Assembly (NCBI GenBank): GCA_964439085.1
Contig: CAYTNB010000139.1
Span: 1 to 7,134 of the forward strand
DNA: 7,134 nucleotides
Reading direction: 5' to 3'
Source of the DNA: JAADIV01 sp964439085
Lineage (GTDB): Bacteria; Desulfobacterota; Desulfobulbia; Desulfobulbales; VMSU01
Part shown: one piece after another, positions 3,593 to 7,134 of the stretch
How positions within the stretch are numbered: position 1 is the stretch's first letter
How the letters are laid out: each line of letters opens with the position of its first letter
Translations under genes and position numbers: made by a program
The notes under the pieces: model-generated
What the model saw: the letters and a program-made list of their open reading frames with translations, nothing else
The model's database searches: none
Told to the model about the DNA's origin: nothing

Positions 3593-6319
3593 ATGCTGAA
3601 GTCTGGATTTGATAAGCATATAGATGTTGATAAGATCCCCACTCTGCCAGCTATTGCTGTAGAGGCAATCAAGCTGATGGAGGGTGAATCATCCAGTTTC
3701 GATTCCGTCGCTGATTTATTGCAAAATGACCAGGTTCTTTCCGGTCGAATCCTGTATTATGCCAATACCGCCTATATTGGGGCTAGAAATAAGATTACCA
3801 CGATCACCAGGGCAATCTCACTTCTTGGCTTTAATACCGTTAGAAGTATTATTCTTTCCGTTTCAGTTTTTGATTGTTTTTCTAAGGACTCGGCAGAGAA
3901 GCAGAAGGGACTTGTTAAATTTTGGCTGCATTCTATTGGGGTGGCGGTTACCGCCGAGATTTTGGCCAAGAGACTTGGCTTTACCTGTTCTGATGAGGCT
4001 TATTTGGCCGGTCTGGTACATGATATAGGTAAATTGGTTTGTTATATCCAGATGCCAGATGAGTTTGCAGAGGTGTGTAAGGAGTTGTCTAGACATGGCG
4101 GCTATTCCACCGAAGGTCCTTTGGCTCTTAGTGTGGAAAAGGAACTCATGGGGTTTGACCACACCGAGGTTGGCAATATCGTGGCGCAACAATGGTTGTT
4201 CCCCGAGCCTATGGCCTCAGCTATGTGGTTGCATCATCAAGCAGTGCCTGGCGCCATTGAACCTGATTCGGACAACACCTATCAATTGGTGCGTTTTGCC
4301 GATGTTATCTGCGTCTCCCACAATATTGGTTCCAGCTATTTCCTCTGTCCTACCGCTTACGATCACCAGAATTACCATTTCGCCCTGGAAAATTTATTAA
4401 TGCACCATGATCTTACTGATGAAATGGACACCATTATCGAGGAGATTATGGCCAGGGTTGATAGTGTCGCTGGTGTTCTTGGTTTGCATGATGAGGAGGC
4501 ATATCATAAATTAGTGGCTTCAGCCAATGTGAGCCTGGGGGCTATGAGTCTGAATCTCGATCGCCAGAACCAAGCTTTGGTTATGGCCAATCAGGTGTTG
4601 GATGCGACTCATAAAATGACTCGCCGTCTGGTGCCGGGTATGGAGATCGCAGATGCCCTAATGGAGATTATTATGGCGGTTCGAGATGCCTTTGGCGTTT
4701 CGCGCTGTATCTGTATGGCTCTTGATGATGAAACTAGACAATTTGTCGGTCAAATTTATAACTTTGGTGAGTTTAATGAATTTACGGCTGCTTTGGATGG
4801 TACCTCCCCGGTCAGTTCTGAAGACGATATAAAGTTTGAAGCGGTTAGAGAATTGCGTAAGGCTACTGTGGAGTTTGAACATGGCACTCTGGCAGAGTCA
4901 GGAGTGGCCGAAATTATTGCTGGCTCAGAATTTCTGGCCAGCTTTTTTGTGGGTGATCAAAAATCACATGGTCGGTCAGAACGTATAATCGGTGAGTTGC
5001 TAGTTGATTTGCAAGGCACAACTCTAAGCGCCGAAAAAACGGAGGTTAATCGTAATTTTGAGGTATTGGCCGGTGCCGCTGCCAACGGTATCGATCGAAT
5101 TTTACTGGAAAAGGATCTCTGCCGCCAAGCTAGAAAGATGGCAGATGATGCCAGAAAAATAGATGAGCATCAGCGCCAGCTCTTCAATACCCATCGCCTC
5201 GCCACTGTTGGACGTTTGGCGGCAGGTGCAGCCCATGAAATTAATAATCCCCTGACCATTATTTCATTGAACCTACAGATTATGAATCGTCTGTTGGCCT
5301 CCCGCCCGGAAGAACAAGAATTAAGAGACCGTTTGAAGGTTATCTCGGATCAGGAACTACGGATTTCCAAAATAATTGCTGACTTGATGGGATTTGCTCG
5401 GCCCAGTGAACCAAAATTTGGTTCGGCGACCATAAAAGACTGCATGTCGTCGGTGCTGTCAGTGCTTGGCGATAGGGTATCCACTGCTAATATTGATATC
5501 GTCAATGAAATTTCTCCAGATCTGCCGCCCATTTATGTTGATGCCATGCAGATAGAGCAGGTTTTTATGAATTTGTTGATAAACGCTATTCACGCTATGC
5601 CCGGTGGCGGCCGCTTGGTTTTAAAGGCCGAGATGAACAATGATGAACGGCTGGCGGTAGTTATCTCTGATACTGGCTCAGGTATTGCCAGGGAAAATAT
5701 CGCTAAGGTATTTGACCCTTTTTTCACTACCAAGAGGGAAGGCGAGGGGACGGGTTTGGGGCTGGCCGTTTGTCATTCCATTATTGAGCATAATGGCGGG
5801 GCGATTCAATTGGTAAGCAGTGAGGGCAAGGGCTCAACCTTTACCGTTAGTTTACCCCTTGATAACGGCGTGCAATTGCGCAGCCTGAAGAGGGCGGTCG
5901 ATCAGAAGAGAAAAAAGATGCCAGTAGAGCAGGAGGTTTGTCGGATTCTGATTATTGACGATGAACGTCTGCTCAATGAGATGCTACAGGAATGTTTAAA
6001 TGCGGCGGGTTATGAAGCGGATGGTGCCTATGATGGTGTTGAGGGGATCGGCATGCTGCGTTACAAAGAATACCATCTGATTTTGCTTGATGTGAGGATG
6101 CCTCGTAAAGACGGTTTGGAGGTGCTTGATTTTATGAAAAACGAGTATCCGGATATTCCGGTAATTATTATTACCGGTCTTGCCTCTTTGCAGGAAATAA
6201 AAGATACCGTTAAGAAGGGTGCCTTTGCCTGTTTAAAAAAACCGTTTGTTCTGGAAAAGGTATTGGGCACGGTTAATAAGGCCTTGGCTGAAAAGTGTAG
6301 ACCATCTATCAAAAACTAG
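3593..6319 (+). CDS. HDOD / GAF-like / histidine kinase / receiver hybrid sensor protein
   Basis: This 908-aa cytoplasmic signalling protein has no transmembrane segment or signal peptide. An HDOD domain fills about residues 10-290, with the metal-type HD residues retained: H113, H143-D144 in LVHDIGK, H190, H214-H215 and D237. Residues about 325-505 look like a divergent GAF sensor region, followed by a charged coiled coil (505-535). The kinase core has an H-box RLAAGAAHEINNPLT with phospho-acceptor H548, N-box N660/N664, G1 DTGSGI (693-698), F-box FDPFFTTK and G2 GTGLGLAV (719-726). A basic linker (about 764-775) leads to a receiver domain (about 783-900) with acidic pair D789-D790, phospho-acceptor D833 in LLDVRMP, T861 and K883. 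All residues for ATP binding, autophosphorylation and transfer to the receiver are present. No output domain follows, so the signal must pass to a separate histidine phosphotransfer protein or act by binding. The next gene starts 19 bp later. Confidence 0.92.
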   Translation: MLKSGFDKHIDVDKIPTLPAIAVEAIKLMEGESSSFDSVADLLQNDQVLSGRILYYANTAYIGARNKITTITRAISLLGFNTVRSIILSVSVFDCFSKDSAEKQKGLVKFWLHSIGVAVTAEILAKRLGFTCSDEAYLAGLVHDIGKLVCYIQMPDEFAEVCKELSRHGGYSTEGPLALSVEKELMGFDHTEVGNIVAQQWLFPEPMASAMWLHHQAVPGAIEPDSDNTYQLVRFADVICVSHNIGSSYFLCPTAYDHQNYHFALENLLMHHDLTDEMDTIIEEIMARVDSVAGVLGLHDEEAYHKLVASANVSLGAMSLNLDRQNQALVMANQVLDATHKMTRRLVPGMEIADALMEIIMAVRDAFGVSRCICMALDDETRQFVGQIYNFGEFNEFTAALDGTSPVSSEDDIKFEAVRELRKATVEFEHGTLAESGVAEIIAGSEFLASFFVGDQKSHGRSERIIGELLVDLQGTTLSAEKTEVNRNFEVLAGAAANGIDRILLEKDLCRQARKMADDARKIDEHQRQLFNTHRLATVGRLAAGAAHEINNPLTIISLNLQIMNRLLASRPEEQELRDRLKVISDQELRISKIIADLMGFARPSEPKFGSATIKDCMSSVLSVLGDRVSTANIDIVNEISPDLPPIYVDAMQIEQVFMNLLINAIHAMPGGGRLVLKAEMNNDERLAVVISDTGSGIARENIAKVFDPFFTTKREGEGTGLGLAVCHSIIEHNGGAIQLVSSEGKGSTFTVSLPLDNGVQLRSLKRAVDQKRKKMPVEQEVCRILIIDDERLLNEMLQECLNAAGYEADGAYDGVEGIGMLRYKEYHLILLDVRMPRKDGLEVLDFMKNEYPDIPVIIITGLASLQEIKDTVKKGAFACLKKPFVLEKVLGTVNKALAEKCRPSIKN

Positions 6320-6338
6320 GCCTGAACCGTTATATTTT

Positions 6339-7134
6339 ATGGAGCAGTTTTTAACAATTACGGAATTGGCTGATGCTACGGGGCTGGAGGAAAGTCGGAT
6401 TCGATTTTATGAATCGGAATATGTTGGTCAATTGCCGGAAAAAATCTTGCGTGGTAATGGCCTGTTCTTTCACCCCGAGGCGGTTTCAGCCTTTAAAAAT
6501 TTGCACGTTCGGCACAGTGGCGGTATGGAGCCGGAAGTCACTGACTCTGCCCTGCAAAATTACGCCAGAGTTATTGCGGTGAGCTCCGGCAAGGGCGGGG
6601 TGGGCAAGAGCAATCTGGCCTTGAATCTGGCTGTTGAATTTCAACGTTTTGGCAAGATGACTCTGGTGCTTGACGCCGATTTAGGTATGGCCAATATTCA
6701 TCTCCTGGCTGGTATCCAACCCCGCCATTCGCTGACTGATTTAATCGATTCTCATGTGCCGATATCTGACTTGATCGCAAAAGGACCTGCCGGAGTGGGT
6801 ATTATCCCCGGCGGCTCCGGAGTTCTTGCCCTGGCCGATAGTACAGCTCCTCAGCGCCGGCAGATGTTGGCGGCCTTGGAAATTATGGAAAATAACGCCC
6901 AGGTGATTGTGGTTGATACTGCTGCCGGTATGGGAGTCGGGGTGCGAGATTTTTTGAAGGCTGCCGATGAGATTATTATTGTATTGACCCAGGATATTAC
7001 CTCTTTGGCCGACGCCTATGGTCTGCTGAAGGCCCTGCGGCAAGAGGGACTTTCCCGCCCTGTCTATTCCGTCATAAACATGGCGGCGTCATTGCAACAG
7101 GCGGCAGGTGTGGCTCGGCGTTTTGCCGATTGTG
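6339..7134 (+). CDS. MinD/FlhG-type ATPase with N-terminal MerR-like domain (3' truncated by window)
   Basis: The first 265 codons are present and the frame is open to the window edge. Residues 5-55 resemble a MerR-type winged helix: LTITELADATG followed by ESRIRFYESEY, then LFFHPEAVSAFKNL. From about 76 comes a deviant-Walker P-loop ATPase: VSSGKGGVGKSN with signature lysine K85 and P-loop lysine K90, LVLDADLGMANIHLL (D112, D114) and VVDTAAGMG (Walker B D193). TQDITSLADAYGLLKAL follows. The DADLGMAN and DTAAGM motifs fit FlhG/YlxH (flagellar number and placement regulators) better than classical MinD or ParA. Such ATPases dimerise on ATP, often at the membrane. FlhG normally lacks a MerR head, so the fusion is notable. 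ATG 6339 is 19 bp after the kinase stop with no strong ribosome site. The membrane-targeting C-terminus is outside the window, so FlhG assignment is tentative. Confidence 0.88.
   Translation, partial: MEQFLTITELADATGLEESRIRFYESEYVGQLPEKILRGNGLFFHPEAVSAFKNLHVRHSGGMEPEVTDSALQNYARVIAVSSGKGGVGKSNLALNLAVEFQRFGKMTLVLDADLGMANIHLLAGIQPRHSLTDLIDSHVPISDLIAKGPAGVGIIPGGSGVLALADSTAPQRRQMLAALEIMENNAQVIVVDTAAGMGVGVRDFLKAADEIIIVLTQDITSLADAYGLLKALRQEGLSRPVYSVINMAASLQQAAGVARRFADC

Noticed and set aside
3593..4462. HD-GYP cyclic-di-GMP phosphodiesterase domain
   Set aside because: HDIGK is present, but the GYP loop after the second histidine pair is absent; the overall layout fits HDOD.
6373..6582. Short + strand frame of 69 codons
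   Set aside because: It lies out of frame inside the MerR-FlhG-like gene, whose own frame carries clear conserved motifs.

Overview
The window reads as ordinary, gene-dense bacterial chromosome with every recognisable gene on the + strand. My best guess at the source is an anaerobic Desulfobacterota-type bacterium (Desulfobulbales-like). The guess rests only on protein style: a large HDOD/histidine-kinase/receiver hybrid, a MerR-headed FlhG-like ATPase, and a trp gene order D-C-F. No rRNA or marker gene is present to confirm it.

Region 1 (1-1786) is the distal part of a tryptophan operon: the 3' end of trpD, complete trpC, and trpF overlapping trpC by 8 bp. Together they convert anthranilate to CdRP and then to indole-3-glycerol phosphate. 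trpB and trpA do not follow. Region 2 (1787-2032) is a 246-bp AT-rich intergenic space. It holds a hairpin whose T-run lies on the minus strand, a good sigma70-like promoter on the + strand, a 12-bp direct repeat and small dyads. Region 3 (2033-3406) carries an unrecognised 125-aa protein gene followed 6 bp later by thiL (thiamine-monophosphate kinase).

Region 4 (3407-3566) is the most striking non-coding feature. Immediately after the thiL stop codon the whole 160 bp folds back on itself as a long imperfect inverted repeat, with arms of about 66 and 67 bp and a 27-nt centre. It is bracketed by TAA on both sides, one copy being the thiL stop codon itself. This looks like a miniature inverted-repeat (MITE/foldback) element sitting between thiL and the next gene.

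Region 5 (3593-7134) holds a 908-aa signalling protein with the order HDOD, GAF-like region, coiled coil, histidine kinase, receiver. After a 19-bp gap comes a MinD/FlhG-type ATPase with an N-terminal MerR-like DNA-binding domain, which runs off the end of the window. The close spacing suggests co-transcription. A two-component kinase paired with a DNA-binding, membrane-cycling type ATPase is the best candidate for a less-described system here, but its output (motility, polarity, transcription) is not visible in the window.
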